A stretch of 64,000 nt of DNA. Origin: Lysinibacillus sp. FSL K6-0232 (GTDB lineage Bacteria; Bacillota; Bacilli; Bacillales_A; Planococcaceae). The DNA lies in assembly GCF_038008325.1 (NCBI RefSeq), contig NZ_JBBOYW010000001.1, forward strand, positions 1,664,001 through 1,728,000, read 5' to 3'. The notes beneath the pieces are model-generated. The model had not been told where the DNA came from and did no database searches. It worked only from the letters and a program-made list of their open reading frames with translations. Numbering within the stretch: position 1 is the first letter of the stretch; the number at the start of each line of letters is the position of its first letter. The position numbers and the translations under genes are program-made. Positions 35,744 to 43,756 of the stretch are shown here, in pieces.

Positions 35744-36217
35744 ATGGTAGTATTGGTATTGTCAGTTCCGCATTTACTCATAAAACATACCTACCTGTTT
35801 CCATTTGTTGATATAACACCTGAGGAGTATGAGCAGCAGAAAAAAATAAGTGTTATACCTTATGCTTCTGCCCCACCTTTCAGTTATGTAGAAGTTTATG
35901 TAGCAGTATCAACTAATTACCCTACTTATGAGTATTTTAGCCAAAATCAATTATCTTTTGTTCAAGACCATGGTGGAGCTGAAATATACATCGTAACAGA
36001 AGAAATCGGTTATGGACATATAAGAAAAGCAGAATTAAACGGTAGTAAACTAACAGAAAAACAACGCTTATTTATAGATTATAATAATGATACTATTGTA
36101 GATGGTTACTATATTTGGTGAGATGCTAGTGGCTACGAGGATGGCTCTTTCTATTATGAAAATACATCTACGAATTACCCATGGAATAAAATGTTTGATT
36201 CAATGTATATTAAGTAA
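35744..36217 (+). pseudogene. Unknown gene interrupted by an in-frame TGA
   Basis: A 157-codon frame begins with a membrane-like segment (MVVLVLSVPHLLIKHTYLF) and continues as an outside domain rich in Tyr and Asp. Codon 126 is TGA (36119-36121), just after YYIW. The same frame then stays open for 31 more codons (DASGYEDGSFYYENT and so on) to a TAA at 36215. The downstream residues are as Tyr/Asn-rich as the upstream part, so they belong to the same protein. I therefore read it as a nonsense-mutated gene; a 125-residue product would still be possible. It starts two bases after the preceding gene with little ribosome site of its own. Confidence 0.65.
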
Positions 36218-36244
36218 ATATTAATAGGAAAGGGTGAAAATAGA

Positions 36245-36721
36245 ATGGTAAACGCAATTACTGCTCAGCAACTTGGTTCTTGGTACACTGTCAGTCAGCG
36301 TATGACAACATCGTCACAGCAAGCTTCATTTTCAATACAAAAGGTAAATGACACAACACCTTCTACTACAAATAACAATGTGTGGGAGGAGCTTTCACAA
36401 ACGTATAATATACGAAATGCTACATTTAATGAAATAAAAGAAATAGCAAGTACACTCCATAAAGCAGGTGCAATTTCTGGTAGGGATGTAGCGATCTTAA
36501 CATTTGATTATGACAGAGCTGCGAATGATATTGGAAGATATGCACCAATATCTGTTTCTACTAATTTCAGCCTGTATGAAACGGATGCAGATGAACTTGG
36601 TCGAAGGGATTGGATTGCTGAGTTTGGTGCACGCGCACAAAAAGACCTTCAATTTGGAAATTTAGTAGGTTATTCTGCGAAAACAAAAATACTGAATATT
36701 TTGCAGCAGCTAGAAAAGTAA
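36245..36721 (+). CDS. Unknown 158-residue protein, copy B of a mosaic-duplicated pair
   Basis: Paralogue of the product at 28465-28941. The ribosome site and start (AGGAAAGGGTGAAAATAGA before ATG) and both ends are nearly identical to copy A, while residues 64-110 diverge (here IKEIASTLHKAGAISGRDVA). Function unknown. The two copies lie 7.8 kb apart in direct orientation and could recombine, which would delete the ars/chr region between them. Confidence 0.7.
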   Translation: MVNAITAQQLGSWYTVSQRMTTSSQQASFSIQKVNDTTPSTTNNNVWEELSQTYNIRNATFNEIKEIASTLHKAGAISGRDVAILTFDYDRAANDIGRYAPISVSTNFSLYETDADELGRRDWIAEFGARAQKDLQFGNLVGYSAKTKILNILQQLEK

Positions 36722-36756
36722 GCTAGGCATTTCATTTAGGTGATAAATATAAATAA

Positions 36757-36827
36757 AGAGTAGCAAATGAGTAGTCATTCAAAGTAAATTTTACTTTTGA
36801 AGATACCAACTTTGCTACTCTATTTTT
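36757..36827. terminator. Long-stem hairpin terminator
   Basis: AGAGTAGCAAA (36757-36767) pairs with TTTGCTACTCT (36811-36821), with an inner pairing of AAAGTAAA and TTTACTTT. It is followed by ATTTTTG. Confidence 0.7.
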
Positions 36828-36836
36828 GTCATTATT

Positions 36837-37067
36837 TTAGTTAGCAAAGGAAAAGAGTTTAAAAACTGGAGTGTCCTTATCTTCATCATAGTTATCTAGT
36901 GTGTAAAGTTGATTTGCTTCCTGAGGTGTAAGGTCAGAAAAGGTTGATTCTTGTGCTTGTTGTTTTCGCTTTTGTCGATAAACATCAACCGCTTCATGCT
37001 TTAATACTTGTTTACAAAAGCTATTAAATGCACAACGCACTTGCCACTCGGTACGAATAGATTCCAT
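36837..37067 (-). pseudogene. Truncated sigma-70-like protein of mobile-element type
   Basis: A 76-residue protein. WQVRCAFNSFCKQVLKHEAVDVYR and TFSDLTPQEANQLYTLDNYDED match the first half of the sigma-70-like regulators carried by Tn916-type conjugative elements, which are normally about 130-180 residues. Here the chain ends at LFSFAN where the sigma region 4 helix-turn-helix should follow, so it is a truncated remnant. Start 37067 (MESIRTEW) behind AGAGGTGAG; an upstream frame to 37127 is open too. It lies beside the IS3 copy that starts the mobile island. Confidence 0.5.
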
Positions 37068-37296
37068 GCGCTCACCTCTCTTCACTAGCGCAAAGGTGTC
37101 GGTGATTTCCCCTTTCATAACCTTCAACGGAATTTTTTCTAAAATGCCAAAACTATGATGAAAATTTTTAGACTTTGAAGTAAAAAGTTGAATCTAAGTC
37201 AAGTAGATATAAAACAGCATTCAAATAGGTTTTATGTAATAAGGGAATTTAGGTAATAAGAGATGGTTGGAATGTCAACACTAAACTAGACAAAAA

Positions 37297-38142
37297 TTAT
37301 GTGGGCTGTAGCTTGAATTCCATCGGCGTTAAATAGCCCAAAGTTCCATGGATACGGATGTTATTAAACCAGTGAACATAATCATCCAGTTCAAGAGCGA
37401 GCTGTTGAAGGGAAGAGAAGTGGGCTTGGTTGGCGAATTCGGTTTTAAATACCTGAAATGTCGCTTCGGCCACGGCGTTATCATAAGGGCAACCCTTCAT
37501 ACTTAACGAACGCTGGATACCAAACGTTTCAAGTGCTTCAGAAATCAGCTTGTTATCGAATTCCTTCCCTCGATCGGTGTGAAACATGTTCACTTCATTT
37601 AGGTTCGTTTTCATACTTGCTAATGCTTTATACACAAGGTCTGCTGTTTTGTTTTCTCCAACACTATGACCAATGATTTCTCGATTGAAAAGATCAATAA
37701 ATAAGCATACATCGTGCCACTTTTTTCCGACACGGACGTATGTTAAATCACTAACAACGACAGCTAATTGCTTGTCCTGTTTGAATTTTCGTTGTAATTC
37801 ATTCTTTACTGGTGCTTCATTACCGTTTGATTTATGTGGCTTAAATTGCGCTACTGTGTAGTTTGAAACCAAGCCGATTTCACGCATTAAACGGCCAATT
37901 CGGCGTCTTGAAACTTGTTTTGGCTCTGCTAATTTCATTAGTTCCTTTTTGATTTTGCGTGTACCATAGTTATTTCGACTGGCTTTGAAAATACGTGCAA
38001 TTTCTTTTGAAAGAGCCGCATCTTCTGCTTTTTTCGCACGTTCACCCGATAAATCTGCATGGTAGTAATACGTGCTTCTTTTAATCTCGAGGACGGCACA
38101 CATTGCTGATACCGAATACTTGTGAGCGTTATGACGAATCAC
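37297..38142 (-). CDS. IS3-family transposase OrfB (DDE)
   Basis: A 281-residue integrase-core protein. The HTH_21 part has STYYYHADLSG and RRRIGRLMREIGLVSNY. The rve domain supplies the catalytic residues: D in VVSDLTYVRVG, D in MFHTDRGKEFDN and E in YDNAVAEATFQVFKTE. The C-terminus HWFNNIRIHGTLGYLTPMEF is typical of the IS150 group. It follows orfA by two bases with overlapping slippery A-rich codons, so an OrfAB frameshift product is expected. All key residues are intact. Confidence 0.92.
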   Translation of the reverse strand: MIRHNAHKYSVSAMCAVLEIKRSTYYYHADLSGERAKKAEDAALSKEIARIFKASRNNYGTRKIKKELMKLAEPKQVSRRRIGRLMREIGLVSNYTVAQFKPHKSNGNEAPVKNELQRKFKQDKQLAVVVSDLTYVRVGKKWHDVCLFIDLFNREIIGHSVGENKTADLVYKALASMKTNLNEVNMFHTDRGKEFDNKLISEALETFGIQRSLSMKGCPYDNAVAEATFQVFKTEFANQAHFSSLQQLALELDDYVHWFNNIRIHGTLGYLTPMEFKLQPT

Positions 38143-38144
38143 AT

Positions 38145-38426
38145 TTATTTTCGTCCCATGATCAGCGCCGCTTGCTTTAAAATATCGTTTTCCATCAGTA
38201 AGCGTTGATTTTCTTTTCGTAAGCGATTCAGTTCATTTTCTTCTTCTGTACGGTTATCCTTTGCAGCGAAAGAACCGGTTGCTTGGTGATTTTTGATCCA
38301 TTTATCTAAGGCTGACGCAGTTAAATCGTATTCACGGACAATATCTGCACGTGACTTTCCGTTTTCATAAAGCTTCACCATTTGCAGTTTAAATTCAGGT
38401 GTAAATGTTCGACGTTGACGTGTTAT
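38145..38426 (-). CDS. IS3-family transposase OrfA (HTH)
   Basis: Helix-turn-helix protein that recognises the IS ends. From the ATG at 38381 it is 78 residues (MVKLYENGKSRADIVREYDL) with a leucine-zipper-like end (RLRKENQRLLMENDILKQAA). The frame is open further upstream and encodes TRQRRTFTPEFKLQ, the usual OrfA start. The only codon suited to start it is ATA at 38426, nine bases after AAAGGGAG. A non-canonical ATA start is therefore likely, which would limit transposase production. Confidence 0.82.
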   Translation of the reverse strand: MTRQRRTFTPEFKLQMVKLYENGKSRADIVREYDLTASALDKWIKNHQATGSFAAKDNRTEEENELNRLRKENQRLLMENDILKQAALIMGRK

Positions 38427-38605
38427 AAAAGCACGCTCCCTTTATTTAATAGTCTAAGTTTACAACCCCTCATTTATTCTGTCTAACTTAGTGTAGCCTA
38501 TCCACTACTAGGTCATCGTTTTGAGTACTGTATCACCTAAACTGCTAATTTCCGAAGTGCTTATTATATAATATGGTAAGCCATTTTAAAATATCTATTT
38601 ATAAT

Positions 38606-40010
38606 CACTAGCGTCGCATTAAAATAATCTAACACATTCAAGGAGATTGAATTTTCTGTAATATAAGCCAAGCACAAAAAAATCCTTTATACTGGTTGGG
38701 CGGTAGGTAACCATCCAAATCCAAAATAAAGGACACATACATGAATAAGTTTACACGAAAAACATCCTTTGAACAATGGCTTTCACCAATTTCTACTACA
38801 AAACTTGCGGAATTGGTTGAAATCCATCAATTAAATGCCTATACCAAGAAGCTACACATTACTTCCTTCTTGAAATTACTGCTGTTTGCGCAGCTAAATG
38901 AAATTGAAAGCTTACGTGCGGTCAGTGAAACACTGTTTTCAGATGACCTTCAACAAGCAACTGCATTGGATTCTATCAGCTTTTCACAACTAGGCCGCCG
39001 ATTGAATCAAGTCCCAACTGAAGTTTTTCAACAGGTGTTTCTCGATTTAGTCACGCAAATTCATAAGAAGTCGCAGTATGAACAACGTCGTAAGGACTCG
39101 ACACCGCTGAAAATCATGGATTCGAGTACATTGCCACTTCATTTAAACCATCACAAATGGGCTGAATTCCGCAAAACCAAATCGGGCATCAAGCTTCATT
39201 TGCGCTTTGTTTTCTTAGAAAAAGGCTGTTCCTACCCAGATAAAGCGGTGCTAACAAACGCGAAAGAACACGATCGAGGCCAGCTAGAAGTACTCGTTGA
39301 CGACAAGGAATGCCTGTACGTGTTTGACCGTGGTTACTTGGATTACGAACGCTTTGATCGCATGACAGACGATGGTTATTTCTTCGTCTCTCGCTTGCGG
39401 AAAAACGCTGTTATTCGTGTAGTTGAACGGTTTGAACGTTCAAAAGATTCACTTGTCTCATCGGATGAGATGATTTTAATTGGCAGCACACAAAATCGAG
39501 CAGAAAATGTCTTTCGTCGCATCCAAGTGTTGGATTCAAGAGGAAACGAACTGCAACTCATCACCAATCGGTTCGACCTCAGCGCTGACGAAATCGCGGA
39601 ATTGTACAAATCACGCTGGGCCATCGAGCTGTTTTTCAAATGGTTAAAGCAGCACTTGAACATCAAAAAGTTCTACGCGCAGCGTGAGCAAGGTGTGCAC
39701 AACCAAGTGTACATCGCGCTGATTGTCTATTGTCTGCATGTGCTAGCACAGCTGAACACAAACAGCTCAAAAACGTACTGACAAATCAGTCGTTTACTCC
39801 AAGCAGCACCGTGGAAATCCGCTCACTTATGGATTCGAAAAATCGCCGGAAAAGTAGTACCATAAAGGCTTGACCATTTCTGTCGCATTCGCCAAAAGTT
39901 ATAGTAAAAAAATGGATGATTACTACCGCTGTTCAAGTGTCTTTGTTTTTCTTCTCAAACGGAAAAATAAAAAAACAGAAAATTCAATTAAAATTTATGC
40001 AACGCTAGTG
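38606..40010 (+). mobile_element. IS4-family insertion sequence with perfect 9-bp target duplication
   Basis: About 1.4 kb. Terminal inverted repeats begin CACTAGCGTCGCAT (38606-38619) and, read inward from the right, CACTAGCGTTGCAT (40010-39997); GAATTTTCTGT recurs further inside both ends. The 9-bp ATTTATAAT flanks the element on both sides (38597-38605 and 40011-40019), showing a clean, probably recent insertion. The 106 bp between the IS3 end and this element holds no recognised gene. Confidence 0.85.
38741..39865 (+). pseudogene. IS4-family transposase with a premature TGA
   Basis: A DDE transposase. Catalytic residues lie in KIMDSSTLPLH (D), YVFDRGYLDYERF (D) and the Y-(2)-R-(3)-E-(6)-K signature YKSRWAIELFFKWLKQHLNIK. 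The chain ends after NSSKTY at a TGA (39779-39781). The same frame then continues QISRLLQAAPWKSAHLWI and on to TAA at 39863, which is the normal family end (expected YWQISRL). TGG has thus become TGA and 28 residues are lost. Activity of the 346-residue form is doubtful, though all catalytic residues precede the stop. Confidence 0.8.
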
Positions 40011-40030
40011 ATTTATAATATATACTAAAC

Positions 40031-40047
40031 TCAAACTTAAAGTTTGA
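40031..40047 (+). promoter_or_regulatory. Perfect palindrome before the DUF2975/HTH pair
   Basis: TCAAACTT-A-AAGTTTGA, about 100 bp upstream of the DUF2975 gene. It may be the operator of the HTH protein encoded downstream. Confidence 0.45.
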
Positions 40048-40148
40048 AGTTAGAGTTGTTTAAGAAGTAATCTTTAGAAGGGAGGCTATAATAATTTATA
40101 CTACAATAATTAGAAAAGGACTATATAAATGAGGGGTGTTAAGTATTT

Positions 40149-40787
40149 ATGGATCAATCGTTAGCTATTCGGAATATTAAAATTGTTCTGAGAATATTAA
40201 ATGTATTATTAATATCTACAATAGTAATCATATCTTCATTAATTTTATTACTCTTGGGTGTATTAATTGTAGCTTTAACAGTCTCTGGTGATAAGATTAG
40301 TGAACTAGTTTTACATTCTAACATTGACATTTCTTTTAATTTTAATGGAATAACGATTCTTTTAAATAAAGATATTGTAAGTAATTTTGTTTATGATAAA
40401 AGTGAAACTATCTTATTAATAATACTCTCGACGATCTTTACCTTGGTTATTATGTCAATTCTTGTTTTATTAAAAAAGTTTATTAAAGCAGTAATTGCTG
40501 GGGATATATTTACTGTTAGAAATAGTAAAAGAATAGAGTTGGTAGCATATAGTTTATTGGTTTTAAGTTTTTTAAGTAATACGGTTCATGCATACTTAAT
40601 TTCAACTGTATTACATATGTTTTTAAATAATAATGAATTACAAAATATTGAATGGATTCAATCAGTTTCTCTTAGATTTTTTGATATAAATTGGAGTATA
40701 CTACTTTGTAGTTTTATAGTTTGGACAATAGGTAGGATATTTAGATATGGATCTTTTTTACAAGAAGAGTATGATGCAACAGCATAG
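40149..40787 (+). CDS. DUF2975 membrane protein
   Basis: A 212-residue membrane protein with four helices (about 15-45, 75-105, 130-150 and 175-195) and the family-typical end WTIGRIFRYGSFLQEEYDATA. DUF2975 proteins are usually encoded just before a small XRE regulator, and the pair is thought to act as a membrane sensor and its DNA-binding partner. Here the HTH gene follows 12 bp after the stop. A decayed copy of the same pair is at 1692-2143, so this intact copy probably arrived with the mobile island. It is AT-rich relative to the core genes. Confidence 0.8.
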   Translation: MDQSLAIRNIKIVLRILNVLLISTIVIISSLILLLLGVLIVALTVSGDKISELVLHSNIDISFNFNGITILLNKDIVSNFVYDKSETILLIILSTIFTLVIMSILVLLKKFIKAVIAGDIFTVRNSKRIELVAYSLLVLSFLSNTVHAYLISTVLHMFLNNNELQNIEWIQSVSLRFFDINWSILLCSFIVWTIGRIFRYGSFLQEEYDATA

Positions 40788-40799
40788 GAAGTGAAGAGA

Positions 40800-41015
40800 T
40801 TGGCGATTATAGTAAGGTTGGACCGTGTATTGGCTGATAGAAAAATGCAATTAAGTGAGCTTGCAGAAGCAGTAGATATTTCGATTGTCAATTTATCTAA
40901 TTTAAAAACGGGGAAGGTAAAGGCAATACGTTTTTCTACTTTAAATGCAATTTGTAAAGTTTTGCAATGTCAGCCAGGGGATATTTTAGAGTATGCTGAT
41001 GATACCAATGAATAA
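40800..41015 (+). CDS. XRE-family HTH regulator (YozG-like), partner of DUF2975
   Basis: A 71-residue Cro/C1-type DNA-binding protein, very similar to the one at 1934-2143 (shared LADRKMQLSELAE, IVNLSNLKTGKV and QPGDILEY). I choose the TTG at 40800, giving the same MAIIVRLDR start as the paralogue, behind GGAAGTGAAGAG. It likely represses or activates its own unit through the palindrome at 40031 and may respond to the DUF2975 membrane protein. Confidence 0.82.
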   Translation: MAIIVRLDRVLADRKMQLSELAEAVDISIVNLSNLKTGKVKAIRFSTLNAICKVLQCQPGDILEYADDTNE

Positions 41016-41065
41016 AAAAATATATTTTCTAAAATGGGGCTGGGACAAAACCCATTCCCAAATTT

Positions 41066-41110
41066 AAAAGCCGGTGAAATTTTACTGATTGTAAAATTTC
41101 ACCGGCTTTT
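41066..41110 (+). terminator. 20-bp perfect hairpin inside the IS1182 left end
   Basis: AAAAGCCGGTGAAATTTTAC pairs base for base with its partner at 41091-41110 over a five-base loop, followed by ATTTT. It likely stops outside transcription entering the element. Confidence 0.8.
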
Positions 41111-41171
41111 ATTTTCGGATTAAAAATAAGGACCTCTTCTGATAAAATTAAGTTACCACACAAAATCAATC

Positions 41172-42346
41172 TATATATAAGGTGATTAACTTTTAGACTT
41201 ACACTCTTTTTCTTCGTTTTCCTGTATACTATTCTTAATAGATATGAAACGGAGAAAAATGATGCGTAAAATTGTCCTAATTCCTGAAGAACAAATTCCT
41301 GCTGCTTTAGAAGAATTAAAGCTTGTCATGAAAGAAGAAAACAATCATAAAATGTTCGTTCGCTACCAAGTGATTTATATGTTACTTTCCGGCGAATCGT
41401 ATGAAAAAATTGTCGACTATACAGGTCTTTCTTTAGCGACGCTGTTCAATTATCGCAAAGCTTATTGTGAAAAAGGGATCGCTGGACTTGGACGTAAAAA
41501 ACAACCTGGTCGAAAGCGTCATTTAACGGCTGAACAAGAAGCACGAGTCGTCGCGACAATTGTCAACCAAACGCCTAAAGATGCTGGTTTTCCCGTTGAA
41601 ATGAACTGGACAGCGCCTCTTCTTCGCGATTGGATTGAGCGAACATTTGGTGTGTCTTTTTCTGTACGTGGGACACGTGATTTATTGTACCGTCTTGGTT
41701 TAAGTTATACGAAACCAACGTATACATTGGAAAAAGCAGACCCCCTCAAACAAGCAGTTTTCCTTGAAAAATTTGAACAGGCGAAAAAAAACTAATTCAT
41801 GGTCAAATTGATCGTATTTTATTTGAAGACGAGTCAATGATCCGTGATTACCAAGCGATTTCCAACACGTGGTTTCTTAAAGGTCAACAAAAAATCATTC
41901 CAACATATGGCCGACATCAAGGGGTTAAGCTAATTGGTACATTGGATTACGAAACGGGCGATGTATTTTGCGTGCAAGAAGAACAATATACCGCTGTTGA
42001 ATTCCTAAGTTTTTTAGAAAAAGTCATCGCTCGTTATCCGAATGAACGCATCGTGATGGTATTAGACAATGCGCGCATACACCATGCGAAATTGATTCAA
42101 CCATTTTTAGAAAAGTATCAAGATTTCTTTGAATTTCTGTTCCTTCCGCCGTACAGTCCCAATTTAAATTTAATCGAAGGACTGTGGAAATGGATGAAGA
42201 CAACGGTGATCCACAATGTCTTTTACTCAAATGTCGGAAAGATTCAACGTGCTGTCCAAGGCTTTATCCAAATGATTAATCAAACACCTGAAAATACGGT
42301 GAATAGGCTGTGCTTGAAACTCTAATTTTCTTTCACCGTATATATA
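41172..42346 (+). mobile_element. IS630-family insertion sequence nested in the IS1182 element
   Basis: The ends are inverted repeats starting TATATATAAGGTGA (left) and TATATATACGGTGA (right, read inward), with TTAGA repeated further in. The element sits between TA dinucleotides, as expected for IS630/Tc1-type insertion. Removing it rejoins the IS1182 leader to its GAAGGA ribosome site at about 42350. Confidence 0.7.
41259..42325 (+). CDS. IS630-family transposase made by -1 frameshifting
   Basis: The first frame (41259-41795) encodes the HTH part: YEKIVDYTGLSLATLFNYRK and RDLLYRLGLSYTKPTYTLEK. The second (to 42325) encodes the DDE core: D in LFEDESMIRDY, D in VMVLDNARIHH, and E in PPYSPNLNLIEGLWKWMK. 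They meet at eight adenines (41784-41791, GCG-A8-C), and a -1 slip joins them in register exactly at the TAA of the first frame (41793). The A run plus intact motifs point to programmed frameshifting rather than damage. The stretch 41796-41836 is open in the second frame without a start codon, which supports a fused product. Confidence 0.8.
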
Positions 42347-42361
42347 GAAAGAAGGATCCTT

Positions 42362-43435
42362 ATGTTTAAAGATTATAACATGAATCAACTTGTTTTACCG
42401 CTGGATGTCGAAATAAAATTACAAGAAAATGATATCGCCTTCTCTATTCATCAATTAGTGGAAAGTATCCCCTCAGAAGCTTTCGCTCCTTTTCTTCAAC
42501 AAACTGGCTGTCCAGCGTATCATCCACGTATGATGTTAAAGCTCATTTTATGTGGTTATACCCAATCGGCTTTCTCCGGTCGTCGAATCGAGGACCTCAC
42601 AAAAGATAGCCTACGTATGATGTGGCTGGCACAAGGCTATCAACCAAGTTATCGTACCATCAATCGTTTCCGTGTTCACCCATTGACAAAGGAGCTGCTT
42701 CGTCAATGTTTCGTGCAATTCCGTTGTCAATTGGTGAAGGAAGACCTGATTGCGCAAGAAGCCATTTTTATTGACGGCACGAAAATCGAAGCAAATGCGA
42801 ACAAGTTCACCTTTGTGTGGAAACGTTCAATTGAAAAATATGAAGCGAGTTTGGTGGAAAAATCAAACCAGCTGTATGAGGAATTACTGCAACAACAAAT
42901 TATACCAGCCATCGAACAAGAAGTGGAAACGCAGCTGTCCATCACTGAATTAAAACAAGTGGCAGAAAAATTAGAAGAAGTCGTAGCCGACTATACAGAA
43001 AGAATCGAGCAATCCGAAGAGGCCCAAGAGCGAAAGCAGCTGCGCAGCGAACGGAAAACGCCAAAACAACAATGGAAACAAGTAAACGAGTGGATCACAC
43101 GCAAACAGAAATATGAACAGGATTTTGCGATTTTCGGCAAACGAAATAGCTATGCCAAAGCAGGGACTCTCTACCGTCAACGAAAAGTAGATATAGAACC
43201 AGTTTTTGGATGTCTGAAGGCTAATTTAGGTTTTACTCACTTTTCGGTTCTTGGCCAATCGAAGGTAGAAAACGAAATTGGCTTCGCTTTGATGGCCGTG
43301 AATCTACGAAAGTATGGGAGGAAGAGGAAATTTTCTGCCAATTTTTCCACCCACACATCAAAAAATCGAAATCACCTGATGCGATTTCGATTTTTTGTAT
43401 GGACTAGAACTATTTATGTCCCAGCCTCTTCTTAA
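42362..43435 (+). pseudogene. IS1182-family transposase with an internal deletion
   Basis: The N-terminal part is normal: YHPRMMLKLILCGYTQSAFSGRRIEDL (shown in part) and IFIDGTKIEANANKFTFVWK with the first catalytic D. After FAIFGKRNSYAKA the sequence jumps to GTLYRQRKVDIEPVFGCLKANLGF, which is the C-terminal region with the catalytic E. Roughly 100 residues, including the second catalytic D, are missing compared with the usual 450-490. The last 20 or so residues read into the IS end. The protein should be inactive. Length here is 357 codons, in frame. Confidence 0.75.
43361..43397 (+). terminator. Hairpin terminator at the right end of the IS1182 element
   Basis: AAAAATCGAAATC pairs with GATTTCGATTTTT over a nine-base loop, followed by T residues. 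Confidence 0.7.
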
Positions 43436-43683
43436 ATTTGGGAATGGGTTTTGTCCCAGCCCCATTTTTTTGTGCTGTCTTAAGAAGAACCTTATTCATT
43501 TTTCGCACTCACAAGTGAAACATAAAAATTACGCTGTTGAGAAGGTTGTATTTTGATAAGTTTCTAAATAAAGGATATTTATTTGATTGACCATTATTCA
43601 AAACAAAAAACTTATTGAAAATCGGAATTTTTGAATAATTTATGAAAATGAATAAAAAATTAATGTTTTTCGTTAAAAAAATA

Positions 43684-43713
43684 TTGATTGTAATTAAATA
43701 GAAGGTGTATATT
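43684..43713 (+). promoter_or_regulatory. Candidate promoter of the radical SAM peptide cluster
   Basis: TTGATT (43684-43689) and TATATT (43708-43713) are 18 bp apart, 43 bp before the radical SAM start. The 288-bp gap after the IS element is otherwise AT-rich with nothing recognised. Confidence 0.4.
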
Positions 43714-43756
43714 AGTTTTAAAGAAAAACAAATATTCCGAAAATGAGGGTGTGTAT

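Larger units (their letters stand above)
37273..38500 (-). mobile_element. IS3-family (IS150-like) insertion sequence, full length
   Basis: The element holds orfA and orfB on the - strand. The left end begins TGTCAACACTAAACTAGACA and the right end, read inward, is CTACACTAAGTTAGACA; the shared core is ACACTAA-N2-TAGACA. No clear target duplication was seen. The same left end recurs at 50092. Confidence 0.78.
41031..43468. mobile_element. IS1182-type element with 37-bp perfect inverted ends, disrupted by a nested IS630
   Basis: The two ends (41031-41067 and 43432-43468) are perfect 37-bp inverted copies beginning AAAATGGGGCTGGGACAAAA. GGGGCTGGGAC is typical of IS1182-like elements in Firmicutes. 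Inside are an IS630 (41172-42346) inserted in the leader and an internally deleted transposase gene (42362-43435). A second partial end (TGTCCCAGCC near 43418) suggests an older right end was duplicated. Confidence 0.75.

Noticed and set aside
34829..39781. TGA recoded as a sense codon in this organism
   Set aside because: Most intact genes in the window end normally, many with TGA or TAG, and one of the interrupted genes (ptsI) has TAG. Point decay explains all cases.
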